A stretch of DNA of 64,000 nt from assembly GCA_901538445.1 (NCBI GenBank), contig LR594585.1:1639369-1703368 (forward strand), given 5' to 3'. Origin of the DNA: Gemmataceae bacterium. GTDB lineage: Bacteria > Planctomycetota > Planctomycetia > Gemmatales > Gemmataceae. The position numbers and the translations under genes were made by a program. The notes under the pieces are model-generated. The model was given only the letters and a program-made list of their open reading frames with translations. It was not told where the DNA came from and did not search any database. Shown here piece after piece: positions 1 through 8,794 of the stretch (positions are counted from its first letter, which is position 1; each line of letters starts with the position of its first letter).

Positions 1-73
1 CACGCTCGACGCTGCCCGCCGACACCCACCCGCCCGCTGCCCGCCCGCCGGTCCTTCCGCCCCGAGCGTTCTG

Positions 74-967
74 ATGCGATTGCTGCTTTCCGTGAACTGC
101 GCCCTTCTCGTGACCGCGGCCGCCCTCGGGGCCGAGACGCCCGACAACCCCGACCAGTACGAGGAGAAGCTCGTCGCCCGCGCCACCGAGCGGGCCGTGA
201 GGGCGATCAAGTCGGACCGCGTGCTGTGGGTGAAGGAGCTGGAAGCGGCGTTCCCGAACCGCGTCGGCAACCCGACGAAGGACGAGGACTACGTTGCGTG
301 GTTCGCGCTCGTGGCCGGGAAGGGCGACGAGTGGCGGCGGGCCGACGCGACCGGCGGGTTCGCGGAGCTGTTCGACAAGGTGGTGCAGCGGCTCGAACTC
401 GGGCCGGTCCCGTCGATCCGCCGCGACGAGTTCCAGAAGTACGCCCGCCGCGCCCTCGTCCCGGGCCAGGCCGGCGGGACCGAGGCCCACGAGGACGCCG
501 ACCGGGCGTTCCGCGTGCTCGACCGCGACGGCGACGGCGTCCTGGCCCCGGCCGAGTTCACCACCAAGCTCCGCGACGACCGGCTCCGGGCCGACGCCGA
601 CGGGAACGGCCGGATCGACCGCGACGAGTACCGGGCGCACTTCAGCACCCGGGCGAGCGCGGCCGCGGACGTGGTCGCGGCGAAGGCCGCCGAGGGGACC
701 GGCACCGGCAAGCCGACCGGCCGCACGGGGAAGGGCGGGGTGCCCGACTGGTTCGCGGACCTCGACGCCGACAGGGACGGGCAGATCGCGCTGTCGGAGT
801 GGCGCAAGGCGGGGCGGGCGATCAACCTCTACCTGGAGATGGACCTCGACGCCGACGGCCTGCTGACGAAGGAAGAGTACCAGCGTTTCGCCCGCCAGAA
901 GGAGCAGGCCGAGGCCAACGACCGCCGCACCGAACCGCCCACCCCGACCAAGCAAGCAATGAAGTGA
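74..967 (+). CDS. Secreted EF-hand protein
   Basis: A 297-residue protein with a cleavable-looking signal peptide (about residues 1-20, ending LGA-E) followed by four EF-hand calcium loops: residues 150-161 (DRDGDGVLAPAE), 174-185 (DADGNGRIDRDE), 231-242 (DADRDGQIALSE) and 257-268 (DLDADGLLTKEE). The loops have the D-x-D-x-D-G pattern and a closing Glu, so calcium binding is likely. Residues about 205-225 are a Gly/Thr-rich linker between the two EF pairs. Families like this are common in planctomycetes as exported proteins of unknown role. The start is the first ATG; the upstream ribosome site is weak. It stands alone on the plus strand, so the context gives no function. Confidence 0.85.
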   Translation: MRLLLSVNCALLVTAAALGAETPDNPDQYEEKLVARATERAVRAIKSDRVLWVKELEAAFPNRVGNPTKDEDYVAWFALVAGKGDEWRRADATGGFAELFDKVVQRLELGPVPSIRRDEFQKYARRALVPGQAGGTEAHEDADRAFRVLDRDGDGVLAPAEFTTKLRDDRLRADADGNGRIDRDEYRAHFSTRASAAADVVAAKAAEGTGTGKPTGRTGKGGVPDWFADLDADRDGQIALSEWRKAGRAINLYLEMDLDADGLLTKEEYQRFARQKEQAEANDRRTEPPTPTKQAMK

Positions 968-1074
968 CCCGCCCGAGCGACCTGTCGCTAACGAGGAACC
1001 GCGATTCATCCCGACCCGGGAGCTTCGCATTCATTCAAGTCGGTGGGCCGTGAGAGCGGTTCGGCCTCTGCGGG

Positions 1075-1701
1075 CTACCCCGGCGATTCCCCGCCACAGT
1101 GCTCGCCCCACCCGTGATACCGATCCCAGAACTCGTCCCACGACGGCCACCCATCGTAAAAGGACGCGGCCAACACCTCCACCTCCGACCCGAACGCCAG
1201 CCCGCGGGACACCAGGAAGCCGTCGATGGCCCGGCAGAACCGGTCGTCCTCGTGGCCGTAGTCGGTGCCCTCGATGATGATCCCCTCGGAGGCGTTCATC
1301 GTCTCGGGATGCCAGCCACACAGCACCCGGTGAAGGACGTACAGCACCTCCGGGGCCGGGAACATGCGATCCAAGAACTCGACCGCCTCCCGCCCGAGTT
1401 GGGCGTGCGACTCGAAGAAGCGGCGGTCGGCGGCGTAGTCCTCCGCGTAGTCCGTCAGGTCGAGCCGGAAGAACTCGGCCAAGTCGTGCTGCACCAACTC
1501 CGGCGAGTCGCCCACCGCGTCGGCCACGCGGCGGAGGGCCGGGTCGTGGAGTTGCGGCACCGGGTGCATCCGCCAGAGGGCATCCACCCCGGCCAGCCGC
1601 AGGTACTCGAGCCTGCGGGCGCGGGCCGGACGGGCGTCGTGGGCCAGCCGGTCGGCGAGCCGCACCAGTTCCGTCAGCCGACGCTCCAGCCGCTCCACCA
1701 C
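1075..1701 (-). CDS. Hypothetical protein, Asp/Glu-rich
   Basis: A protein of about 208 residues with no domain I recognise. It is acidic and aromatic-rich in its second half (for example EGTDYGHEDDRF and SFYDGWPSWDEFWDRYHGW) and shows no signal peptide or membrane segment. I start it at the GTG at 1699-1701 because GGAGG lies eight bases upstream. The open frame continues upstream to 1863, but that part only translates the palindromic repeats at 1731-1826, so a longer start is unlikely. Gene status rests on coding-like composition and the good ribosome site. The function is unknown. Confidence 0.6.
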   Translation of the reverse strand: MVERLERRLTELVRLADRLAHDARPARARRLEYLRLAGVDALWRMHPVPQLHDPALRRVADAVGDSPELVQHDLAEFFRLDLTDYAEDYAADRRFFESHAQLGREAVEFLDRMFPAPEVLYVLHRVLCGWHPETMNASEGIIIEGTDYGHEDDRFCRAIDGFLVSRGLAFGSEVEVLAASFYDGWPSWDEFWDRYHGWGEHCGGESPG

Positions 1702-1730
1702 GCAGAAGCCCTCCGCCGCCGAACTCGGAA

Positions 1731-1826
1731 TTGGTTTGCGCGAGCAGAATGCCTGCTCATTGCGCCGCGCGCAAACCAACACCGGGAAAATCACCTGTTG
1801 GTTTGCGCGCCGCGCAAACCAGCAGG
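1731..1826. repeat. Two palindromes sharing a GGTTTGCGCG arm
   Basis: TTGGTTTGCGCG at 1731-1742 pairs with CGCGCAAACCAA at 1768-1779. A second, tight palindrome at 1795-1826 repeats the same arm as TTGGTTTGCGCG facing CGCGCAAACC. The same arm therefore occurs four times in 96 bases. The element lies upstream of the gene ending at 1075, in a 437-base gap (1702-2138) that also holds the CCAGAA-type repeat at 1980-2096. I see nothing else in the gap. Confidence 0.8.
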
Positions 1827-1979
1827 GTAACACCGAACCTGCGCCGGGCGGCCGCGGACTCACGCGGGTGGCACGTCTGCGGGATTGTCCGACGCCGATT
1901 GCTCTCTGTCAAGCGTCCGGATTTGCGTCGAGAGTGGCCGTGGGGCTTGAGGGTCGATTATTTGTCTGGCGCGAGCATT

Positions 1980-2096
1980 GGTTCTGATGGTTCTGGGGAG
2001 TTCGCGTTGATTCTGGCGCATTCCGTCTCATTAGCGAGTCTCTGGAGCCTCTGGATGATTCTGGAGACCACTCCCCCCAAACGGCCAGAACCATTC
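1980..2096 (-). repeat. Dispersed CCAGAA-type repeat, copy 1
   Basis: Read on the minus strand, this stretch contains AATGGTTCTGG (2095-2085), GGTCTCCAGAA (2069-2059), several degenerate CCAGA units, and CCAGAATCAACGCGAACTCC (2016-1997). The same blocks in the same order occur on the plus strand at 21788-21940. It sits between the unknown gene starting at 1701 and the 3' end of the kinase gene at 2139. The units are more degenerate here than in the second copy. Confidence 0.75.
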
Positions 2097-2138
2097 CTCC
2101 CCTGCCTCAATTGCAGCGTGGCGATCAAGCCCCCAGTC

Positions 2139-5033
2139 TCACGGGCGCTTCGACGGCTCGATGGCCCCGCCGTCCCAGGAGATGCGGAGGTCCGGGCGGC
2201 TCGCGACGAGTCGCAGGAGACCCTTCGCCGTGATCCCGGTGCGCCGCAGTTCGATGCTCCGCAGGGTGGCGATGCGGGTCACCGATTCCAGCCCCCGCGG
2301 GGTCACCTTCGTGCCGCTCAGGTTCAGCGAGACCAGCTTCGGGCACGCCGCGAGGTCGGCCAGTGCCGCGTCGTCGGCGCTCGACTGCGACAGGTCGAGC
2401 GTCACGAGGTTCGGCATCGCGGCGAGGCCGCGGTAGTGCTGCGGGGCGAGGTCGGACCACGCGAGCCCCAGCGAGCGCAGCGGCAGCGCGGCGACCGCCT
2501 CGAACCCCTTGTCGGTGACCTTGCCCCGGGCGTCCAGCCCGCGGAGGTTCAGCGCCGCGAGCCGCGGCAGCTCCTTGAGCCGGACGAGCGCGTCGTCGTC
2601 GGCCCCCTTCGCCGAGACGCCCAGGGTGTTCAGGTGCCGGAACCGCCGCAGCGCGTCGATCGTTGCGGGGGTCAGGTCGGAGTCGAGCAAAACCAGTTCG
2701 GTGAGGGTGGTGCCGGCGGCGGTGCCGGCGAGCTTCGCGAGGTCCGCGGGGGTCGCCGGTGCGGTCAGGTTCACGACGCTCGTGAGCGTTCGCAACTCGG
2801 CGACCGCCGGGAGCAGGACGCGGCCCGTGAAGTCGGGCGGGAGCCGAACGTCGTGGAAGCTGACGCCGAGGAGTTCGAGCGGGCCGTCGGGGAGCCCCGG
2901 GTCGTCGCGGCGGACCTGTGACACGACGCCACCAGAGCGAACGGTCAGAACCGCGGCGTGCGGCCGCAGCGCGAGCGCGACGCGCCGCTCGGCCTCGGCA
3001 TCCGGCACCTCTTCCCACACGACCGCGTACCGCGGGTCGCCGTCGAGCACGTAAGACGCGACGAGCCCCGGCCGCTGCCGCTTCGCCCTGCGGTCCGCGA
3101 GCGCCGCCTCGTACTCGGCCGGGGATATGCCGGACTGGAAGTCCCACTCCAGGAACGGCGCGTTCTCCCCGTACACGGCCGCGAACCGCACCCGGTTCGG
3201 GTCGGCGACGGCGACCAGCGACTTCGGCCGCCACCCCTTCGCCCGGCACTCGCCGACCCTGCGGACAAGGTCGTTGAGCGGGGCGTCGAGGTCCACCTCC
3301 CACTGTGCCGCCGGGGCGCGGACGAACACCGCGGTGCCGAGCAGCCCGACCTCGCCGCCGCCCGCGGAAACGTTGATTGGGGCGCGCTCGGTGGCGAGCG
3401 CCTCGCGGAACTTGCCCTCGATGAACGTCCGCCGCCCGTTCCACGCCGTCCACCCGACGAGGCCGGGCTCCCGCACCCACACCTCGCTGACGTGGGGCGC
3501 GTTCGCCACCGGGTGAACGACCCGGACCCGGGGCACGTACCCGCGGCCCCGGTAGTCGTCGAACACGGCCTGCTCCGAGCCGAGCGGCGTGGTGAGGAAC
3601 ACCCAGTCGCGCGGGTCCGGGTGCGCGACCGCGTCGAACAGCAGGTCCGGCGTGCCGCCGCGGGCGCTGACCGCCACGGGCCGGAACCCGCCGACGGAGA
3701 GCCGGCTCGCCCAGTCCTTGAGCCCGTCGAGGTCCACGCCGTGGACCTCCTTGTAGTCCGCCGGCACCTCCTTCGGTTTGGGCCGCGGGGTGGGGGCGAC
3801 GCGCACCGGGTCGGGATCGATCGTCTCGGCCACGGGCTTCTTCGCCCGCCCGCCGATCAGCACGGCGGCGACCGCGAGGACCGCGAGCAGGACCGCGCCG
3901 CCGGCCGCGTACAGCCACGCCCGCGAATCGGTGCGGCGCTGCGGGTCGTGGTGCTCGGTGTGGTGGGTGAGGTCCGGTTCGGTCGCGTCGATGCCCGCGA
4001 ACGGGTCGCCGCCCATCGGCACGGCTGCGTAGTTCGCCCCCGATTCGAGCGGCACCGTCCGCACCGCACCGGCCAGCTCCGCCTCGATCGCCCGGAGTTC
4101 GTCGGCCACCGCGTCGGCGCTCGGCGGGCGGTACGCGGGGAGCTTCGCCAGCAGCCGCATGATGAGGTCGGACAGGTGCGGCGGCACGGCCGAATTGCGT
4201 GCGGCCGGGGGCACCGGGTGATCGACCGACACCGAGGTGAGCACGCCGATTGCGCTGTCGCCGTGGAACGGCATGGTGCCGGCGGCCATCTGGTAGAGCA
4301 CGACGCCGAGGCTCCACAGGTCGGTGCGGCCGTCCACCGGCATCCCGCGGGCCTGCTCCGGGCTCATGTACGCCGGGGTGCCGACGAGCGACCCCTCGCG
4401 GGTGACCGGGTCGTCGCCCTCGGTCGCCTCGGTGTCCTCGGCGATGCGGGCCAAGCCGAAGTCGAGGATGCGGACCCGCAGCCGCCGGCCCTCCAGCCAG
4501 ATGTTCGCCGGCTTGATGTCGCGGTGGACGAGCCCGTTCTCGTGCGCCGCCGCGAGCCCCTCGGCCGCCTCGCGGCCGATGCGGATGACCTCCGAGATCG
4601 GCGGCCGGACGTTCGCCCGCAGCGCCGCCTGGAGCGTCATGCCGCGGAGTAGCGGCATGACGATGTACGGGAGCCCCTGGAACTCGGCGACCTGGTGGAT
4701 GGCGACGACGTGCTCGTGCTCGACCTTGGCCTGCGCGCGGGCCTCGCGGACGAACCGGGCCTTGGCGGTCGGGTGGGCGGCGAACTGCGGGAGCATGACC
4801 TTGAGCGCGACTTCCCGCTTCAGGCTCGGGTCCTCGGCCCGGTACACCACCCCCATGCCGCCGCGGCCCAGCTCCCCGAGCAGCGCGTACCCGCCGATGC
4901 TGGGCGGAAGGGCAACCGGGGCTGCGATGGGGACGCCGGGGGAACCGTCGGACGTGCTGCCGGAGGACGCGGGACCGGGGCCGGTCACGACGGTCGGTTG
5001 CAGGTGCGGGGGCGGGTGGCGAGGGTCGCCCAT
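2139..5033 (-). CDS. Membrane Ser/Thr protein kinase with leucine-rich C-terminus
   Basis: A 964-residue Hanks-type kinase. The kinase domain spans about residues 49-320: glycine loop GELGRGGMGVVY (53-64), ATP-anchoring Lys78, catalytic HRDIKPAN (170-177), DFG (191-193) and the SPE substrate-binding motif (224-226). One membrane segment follows (about 373-395), so the catalytic domain is predicted cytoplasmic and the remaining ~570 residues extracytoplasmic. That outer part ends in leucine-rich repeats (about 750-950), a likely ligand-binding surface. I start at ATG 5033 (MGDPRH); the frame stays open upstream but overlaps the neighbouring gene. Kinases with this layout are numerous in planctomycetes. 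The substrate cannot be told from the sequence. Confidence 0.92.
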   Translation of the reverse strand: MGDPRHPPPHLQPTVVTGPGPASSGSTSDGSPGVPIAAPVALPPSIGGYALLGELGRGGMGVVYRAEDPSLKREVALKVMLPQFAAHPTAKARFVREARAQAKVEHEHVVAIHQVAEFQGLPYIVMPLLRGMTLQAALRANVRPPISEVIRIGREAAEGLAAAHENGLVHRDIKPANIWLEGRRLRVRILDFGLARIAEDTEATEGDDPVTREGSLVGTPAYMSPEQARGMPVDGRTDLWSLGVVLYQMAAGTMPFHGDSAIGVLTSVSVDHPVPPAARNSAVPPHLSDLIMRLLAKLPAYRPPSADAVADELRAIEAELAGAVRTVPLESGANYAAVPMGGDPFAGIDATEPDLTHHTEHHDPQRRTDSRAWLYAAGGAVLLAVLAVAAVLIGGRAKKPVAETIDPDPVRVAPTPRPKPKEVPADYKEVHGVDLDGLKDWASRLSVGGFRPVAVSARGGTPDLLFDAVAHPDPRDWVFLTTPLGSEQAVFDDYRGRGYVPRVRVVHPVANAPHVSEVWVREPGLVGWTAWNGRRTFIEGKFREALATERAPINVSAGGGEVGLLGTAVFVRAPAAQWEVDLDAPLNDLVRRVGECRAKGWRPKSLVAVADPNRVRFAAVYGENAPFLEWDFQSGISPAEYEAALADRRAKRQRPGLVASYVLDGDPRYAVVWEEVPDAEAERRVALALRPHAAVLTVRSGGVVSQVRRDDPGLPDGPLELLGVSFHDVRLPPDFTGRVLLPAVAELRTLTSVVNLTAPATPADLAKLAGTAAGTTLTELVLLDSDLTPATIDALRRFRHLNTLGVSAKGADDDALVRLKELPRLAALNLRGLDARGKVTDKGFEAVAALPLRSLGLAWSDLAPQHYRGLAAMPNLVTLDLSQSSADDAALADLAACPKLVSLNLSGTKVTPRGLESVTRIATLRSIELRRTGITAKGLLRLVASRPDLRISWDGGAIEPSKRP

Positions 5034-5157
5034 CGGGAGGGGCTCCGGCGGCGGGTCCAATCTGTTCTGTTGTACGCGATCGGGCGCAACAATCGGAACA
5101 GAATTTGGACAACGCCGGCGGGTTTCCGAAGAGCGCCGAGGGACGGCCGTGATGACG

Positions 5158-5964
5158 TCAGGCGCGGTCGCCGAGCAGGACGCGGAGCACCCAAACGCCG
5201 TCGACATCCGAGTCGCCGGTGCGGCACGAGTCGAGCACGTCGGCGTTGTCGCACCCCGCCTCTTCGAGCGCGTCGGCCAGGATTGGGAATGCCTCGGTGC
5301 GCCCCTCGTTGCGGATCGCACGGGCCAGGTCGCGGGCCGTGTGGTTGTTGAACGCGAGCCAGCGTTTGACGTCACGTGTCGTCGGCTTCGTCCTGAAGCG
5401 AAGGAATGCTGGCTCGAACCGGCAGCCATCGACGACCGGTTCCGAGGGATCAAGCGGTTCCCCGGCCCGCCACTCGATCAACTCGTCCACGGTGATCTGG
5501 ATGAACTCGGTGAACGTGCTGGCGAGGCGATCCGGTGTACCTTCTTCGTGGCGGTGCAAGCGGTAGATCGGGTGGTCGAAGGTATCGGCGTCCGAGGCTT
5601 CCTCGGGATCCCATGCGTAGGGCTCCCCGCTCACGTTGGTTGCGAAGTAAACGAACCGGCGGAGGTGATCGTGATTCAGATCTGTCCACTTCGGCAGGTC
5701 ATCGCGGCAACTCGTGGTGTGCTCAACGAGCGCGTGGTGGTTCGCGGAGATCAGCAGTACCGTTGAGATGCGGAGCCAGCAGTCCAACTCACCGGGTCCG
5801 AAGCGCTTCATGAACGCTCGATAGCTGAGCGGGAATCGCGTGTTGAGTTGTGCCTCGGCTTGATCGAGTTCGGCATCGGTGACCGGTGTGGCGCAGACGA
5901 ACCCAGGGGTGCGAACGTGCGTCACCCGATCGAACACCGCGTCCCACGGGTTTGCGCTCGCCAC
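5158..5964 (-). CDS. SUKH/SMI1-KNR4-like protein with C-terminal ADAL module
   Basis: A 268-residue cytoplasmic protein. The N-terminal part (PVTDAELDQAEAQLNTRFP then LSYRAFMKRFGPGEL) resembles SMI1/KNR4 (SUKH) domains, which often serve as immunity or interaction modules. The last ~45 residues (ILADALEEAGCDNADVLDSC) match the C-termini of the proteins ending at 39392 and 63785, so this is a reusable module. The start is a GTG with AAGGA about eight bases upstream. It lies 124 bases upstream of the kinase in the same direction. SUKH proteins often accompany toxins, but no toxin gene is next to it. The domain call comes from pattern recognition only. Confidence 0.7.
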   Translation of the reverse strand: MASANPWDAVFDRVTHVRTPGFVCATPVTDAELDQAEAQLNTRFPLSYRAFMKRFGPGELDCWLRISTVLLISANHHALVEHTTSCRDDLPKWTDLNHDHLRRFVYFATNVSGEPYAWDPEEASDADTFDHPIYRLHRHEEGTPDRLASTFTEFIQITVDELIEWRAGEPLDPSEPVVDGCRFEPAFLRFRTKPTTRDVKRWLAFNNHTARDLARAIRNEGRTEAFPILADALEEAGCDNADVLDSCRTGDSDVDGVWVLRVLLGDRA

Positions 5965-6053
5965 GGCTTGTCCTTGTGCGTCGCGGGGCGGTCAACGCGG
6001 ACCCAGGGCACCGCCCTGGGTGTGGTGCGTGTGCGGTGCGCCGGTGGCGGGCG

Positions 6054-7778
6054 TCACGCGCTGAAGAGCGACTTCACCTTGTCGAGGCCGACGCGCTCGC
6101 AGTACGAGCCGAACAGCTCGTCGCCGGCGCGCTCGGCCTTGAACGCCGCGAACACCTTCGACAGCCGCGGGACGATCTGCTCGATCGGCACGCTGTCCTG
6201 CACCTCGGCGTTCAGCCGCCGGCCGAAGCTGTCGCCGCCGATGTACACCGTGTACTTCGTCCCGCCCCGGCCCACGAGCCCGATCTCGCTCTGGTACGGC
6301 CGGGCGCACCCGTTCGGGCACCCGGTCATGCGCACGCTGATCGGCTCACCCGCCAGCCCGAGGTCGGTCAGCACCGTTTCGAGTTGCCGCACGACGCCCG
6401 GCAGCGACCGCTCGCTCTCGGTGATCGCCAGGCTACACGTCGGAATCGCCGGGCACGCCATGCTCCACTTCTGCACCATCGGCAGCGAGCTCTCCCGCGG
6501 GATGCCGTACTCGGCCAGGAGCGCTTCGACCGCCGGCTTGTCGGCCGTCGCGACCCCGCACAGGAGGATGTCCTGCTGAGTGGTCAACCGCACGTCGAGC
6601 TTGAACCGCGACACGATCTCGCGGAGCCCGGCCCGCAGCCGCAGCCCGCCCTCGTCCTTGATGCGGCCGTTCTCGACGGACACGCCCAGGAACCACTTCC
6701 CGTCGCCCATGCCGTTCCAGCCGAGGTGCAGGTCGAGGCCGGTGATCGGGGCGTGCTTCGGCTCGCGCCGCGGGTGCTTGAAGTAGTCGCCGTAGAACAG
6801 GTCGCGGAACTTCTCGACGCCCATGTCGTGGACGACGTACTTGAGCCGGGCGCGCTTGCGGTCGGAGCGGTTCCCGTGGTCGCGGAACAGCTTCACCATC
6901 GCCTCGGCCGCGGGCACCACTTCATCGAAGTGGATGAACCCGATCGGCTGCGCCAGCAGCGGGTACGTGTCGGGCTTGCTGTTGGTCTGCCCCTGGCCGC
7001 CGCCGGCGTACAGGTTATACCCGATCGGTTTGCCGTTCTCGGAGATGATGAGGTAGCCGAGGCAGTTGGCGAGGATGTCGGTGCAGTTGTCGTCCGGCAT
7101 CGCGAACGCGATCTTGAACTTCCGCGGGAGGTACGTCGGGCCGTACAGCGGCTCCTCGTCGAGTTCCGGGTTCGGGAGCTTCTCGCCGTCGAGCCACACC
7201 TCGTGGTACGCCTGCTTGCCGGCCTTCGGGGTGAGCGCCGCGGCGACCCGCAGGCAGTCGTCCATCTGCTGCTTGTGGACCGCGTCGCCGATCGGGGCCG
7301 GGCACGCGAGCACGTTGCGGTTCACGTCGCCGCACCCGCCGAGCGTCGTCAGCAGCGTCTTGTTGACGCCCTGGAGCAGCGGCTTCATGTTCGGCTTCAT
7401 CACCCCGTGGAACTGGAAGCTCTGGCGGGTGGTGATGCGGAGCGTGGAGTTCCCGTACTTGCCGCACAGGTCGTCCATCGCGAGGTACTGGTCGGCGGTG
7501 AGCTTCCCGCCCGGGAGCTTGAGCCGGATCATGAACATGTACGCCTTGCCGGCCCCGGCCTTGCTCCGGTTCTTGCGGGCGTCGCGGTCCTCCTGTTGGT
7601 AGCTCCCGTGGAACTTGATGAGGCTCTTGTTGGCCTCGCTCAGGTGGTCGAGGCTCGCGTCGGCGAACTCCTCGGCCAGCGTGCCCCGCAGGAACTTGCC
7701 CTCGATCTTGTGCGTTTCGACCGGGGACAGCTTCGGCTCGGCGGCGGTCTCGGCGGGGGTCGCGGTCTCGGTAGACAT
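6054..7778 (-). CDS. cysI: Siroheme sulfite/nitrite reductase
   Basis: A 574-residue hemoprotein of the sulfite/nitrite reductase family, which performs the six-electron reduction of sulfite to sulfide or nitrite to ammonia. The four cysteines for the [4Fe-4S]-siroheme centre are present: CPAIPTC (442 and 448) and CPNGC (487 and 491), with spacing and positions close to E. coli CysI. Arginine-rich motifs such as TLRITTRQSFQFHG support siroheme and substrate binding. I start at MSTETATP (ATG 7778); the open frame extends further but is less protein-like. There is no flavoprotein partner (CysJ) nearby, so the electron donor could be ferredoxin. Sulfite reductase is favoured over nitrite reductase on overall resemblance, not on a decisive residue. 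Confidence 0.88.
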   Translation of the reverse strand: MSTETATPAETAAEPKLSPVETHKIEGKFLRGTLAEEFADASLDHLSEANKSLIKFHGSYQQEDRDARKNRSKAGAGKAYMFMIRLKLPGGKLTADQYLAMDDLCGKYGNSTLRITTRQSFQFHGVMKPNMKPLLQGVNKTLLTTLGGCGDVNRNVLACPAPIGDAVHKQQMDDCLRVAAALTPKAGKQAYHEVWLDGEKLPNPELDEEPLYGPTYLPRKFKIAFAMPDDNCTDILANCLGYLIISENGKPIGYNLYAGGGQGQTNSKPDTYPLLAQPIGFIHFDEVVPAAEAMVKLFRDHGNRSDRKRARLKYVVHDMGVEKFRDLFYGDYFKHPRREPKHAPITGLDLHLGWNGMGDGKWFLGVSVENGRIKDEGGLRLRAGLREIVSRFKLDVRLTTQQDILLCGVATADKPAVEALLAEYGIPRESSLPMVQKWSMACPAIPTCSLAITESERSLPGVVRQLETVLTDLGLAGEPISVRMTGCPNGCARPYQSEIGLVGRGGTKYTVYIGGDSFGRRLNAEVQDSVPIEQIVPRLSKVFAAFKAERAGDELFGSYCERVGLDKVKSLFSA

Positions 7779-7958
7779 CTCGCAGTCCACAAGTTGTGAC
7801 GGGTCGGGAGCGGGCCCCACCGGGGACCGTTGCGGACGGGTGCGGCGGGGCGTTCTTCCAGTTAGTTGTAGCCCATCACGCGAAATCCGAAACCCCAAGT
7901 TCATGAGGGAACTCATCTATGGGCGCGGGTGATCTCTCCTCGTCGCACTGCTCTGCGG

Positions 7959-8074
7959 CCCGGGGTTGAAACCCCGGGCTATTCCCGGAGACCCCGTTGG
8001 GGTCCCAGAATCGGGCGCTCCGCCTTTGGACCCCGAAGGGGTCACCCGCAATAGCCCGGGGTTTCAACCCCGGG
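7959..8074. repeat. Nested palindrome (two palindromes, one inside the other)
   Basis: The outer arms, 7959-7983 and 8050-8074, are perfect 25-base reverse complements; each arm is itself palindromic (CCCGGGGTTGAAACCCCGGG). The inner arms, 7990-8005 (GACCCCGTTGGGGTCC) and 8028-8043 (GGACCCCGAAGGGGTC), form a second palindrome inside the loop of the first. The element lies in the 479-base divergent gap 7779-8257 between the reductase gene and the gene starting at 8258. I see nothing else firm in that gap. Confidence 0.85.
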
Positions 8075-8257
8075 TGCTTTGAATTTCGTGCTTGATAACT
8101 TGGGCGGTTGCTGCGGCCCACCGCAGGCGCGGGGCAGGGTTGTGGCGAACGGCACGGGAGTTCGCTGAAGCCCCCAAACCGCCGCGTCCGATGGTGGGTG
8201 TGCATCGCGCCGGAGCCGTTGCCGGCCGCTGATTCCGACACATGGGGATGCAACACC

Positions 8258-8794
8258 GTGAGTGTACCGTCCGCATCGTCTCTCCTCTCTCTCGGGTTCC
8301 TGACGGCGCTGCAGGAGCCCTCCGGGTGGGTCGGCGGCTACCTCGTCACGAACAGTTGGGGCCGGCCGCTCGAGTTCCGCCTGACCACCGCCGTCCAGCC
8401 GAACCGCGTGCAAGCCGCGCTGTACGGCCCGACGCTGACCGAGTACATCCTCGCCGACCTGATTGGAAAAGCGCTGGTGGAGAAAACGGCGGCGAAACCC
8501 GATCTGATTGTGACGGACGTGCCCCTCGCGCTGGCGCTCCGGTCCCGGGTCGAGGTGCCGGTGGTCGCGGTGAAGACCGCCGACGCGGCCGCGCCGGCGG
8601 ACGCTGTCCTGCTGTCGCACGCTCGATCAACCTTGGGGCTCCTGCTCCCGGGGAAGTTCGCCGGCGACCAGGCGGGGCTCCTCAAGCTCCTGGAGCGGGT
8701 CGATCCGGCGGTGGACCTGGCCGAGCCGTTCAGCCGGATCCGCGAGGCGGTCGCCGAGGCGCGCAAGATGGGGGTCACGAACCGTGCCGCTTGA
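8258..8794 (+). CDS. Hypothetical protein coupled to SNF2 helicase
   Basis: A 178-residue protein with no recognised domain. It reads as a soluble alpha/beta fold with hydrophobic strands (LIVTDVPLALALRSRVEVPV) and no export signal. I start at GTG 8258, which has GGGGA about eight bases upstream; the open frame runs further upstream, towards the palindrome region. Its stop overlaps the GTG start of the SNF2 helicase gene by 11 bases, which implies co-transcription and translational coupling. The two may therefore act together. The biochemical role is unknown. Confidence 0.75.
   Translation: MSVPSASSLLSLGFLTALQEPSGWVGGYLVTNSWGRPLEFRLTTAVQPNRVQAALYGPTLTEYILADLIGKALVEKTAAKPDLIVTDVPLALALRSRVEVPVVAVKTADAAAPADAVLLSHARSTLGLLLPGKFAGDQAGLLKLLERVDPAVDLAEPFSRIREAVAEARKMGVTNRAA

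Noticed and set aside
1702-1863. N-terminal extension of the unknown protein to 1863
   Set aside because: The added residues translate palindromic repeats, and a good ribosome site supports the start at 1701.
2125-5112. A 995-residue open frame overlapping the kinase gene
   Set aside because: It is a shifted frame of the kinase gene with Arg/Pro-rich composition and no domain; the kinase frame has all catalytic motifs.
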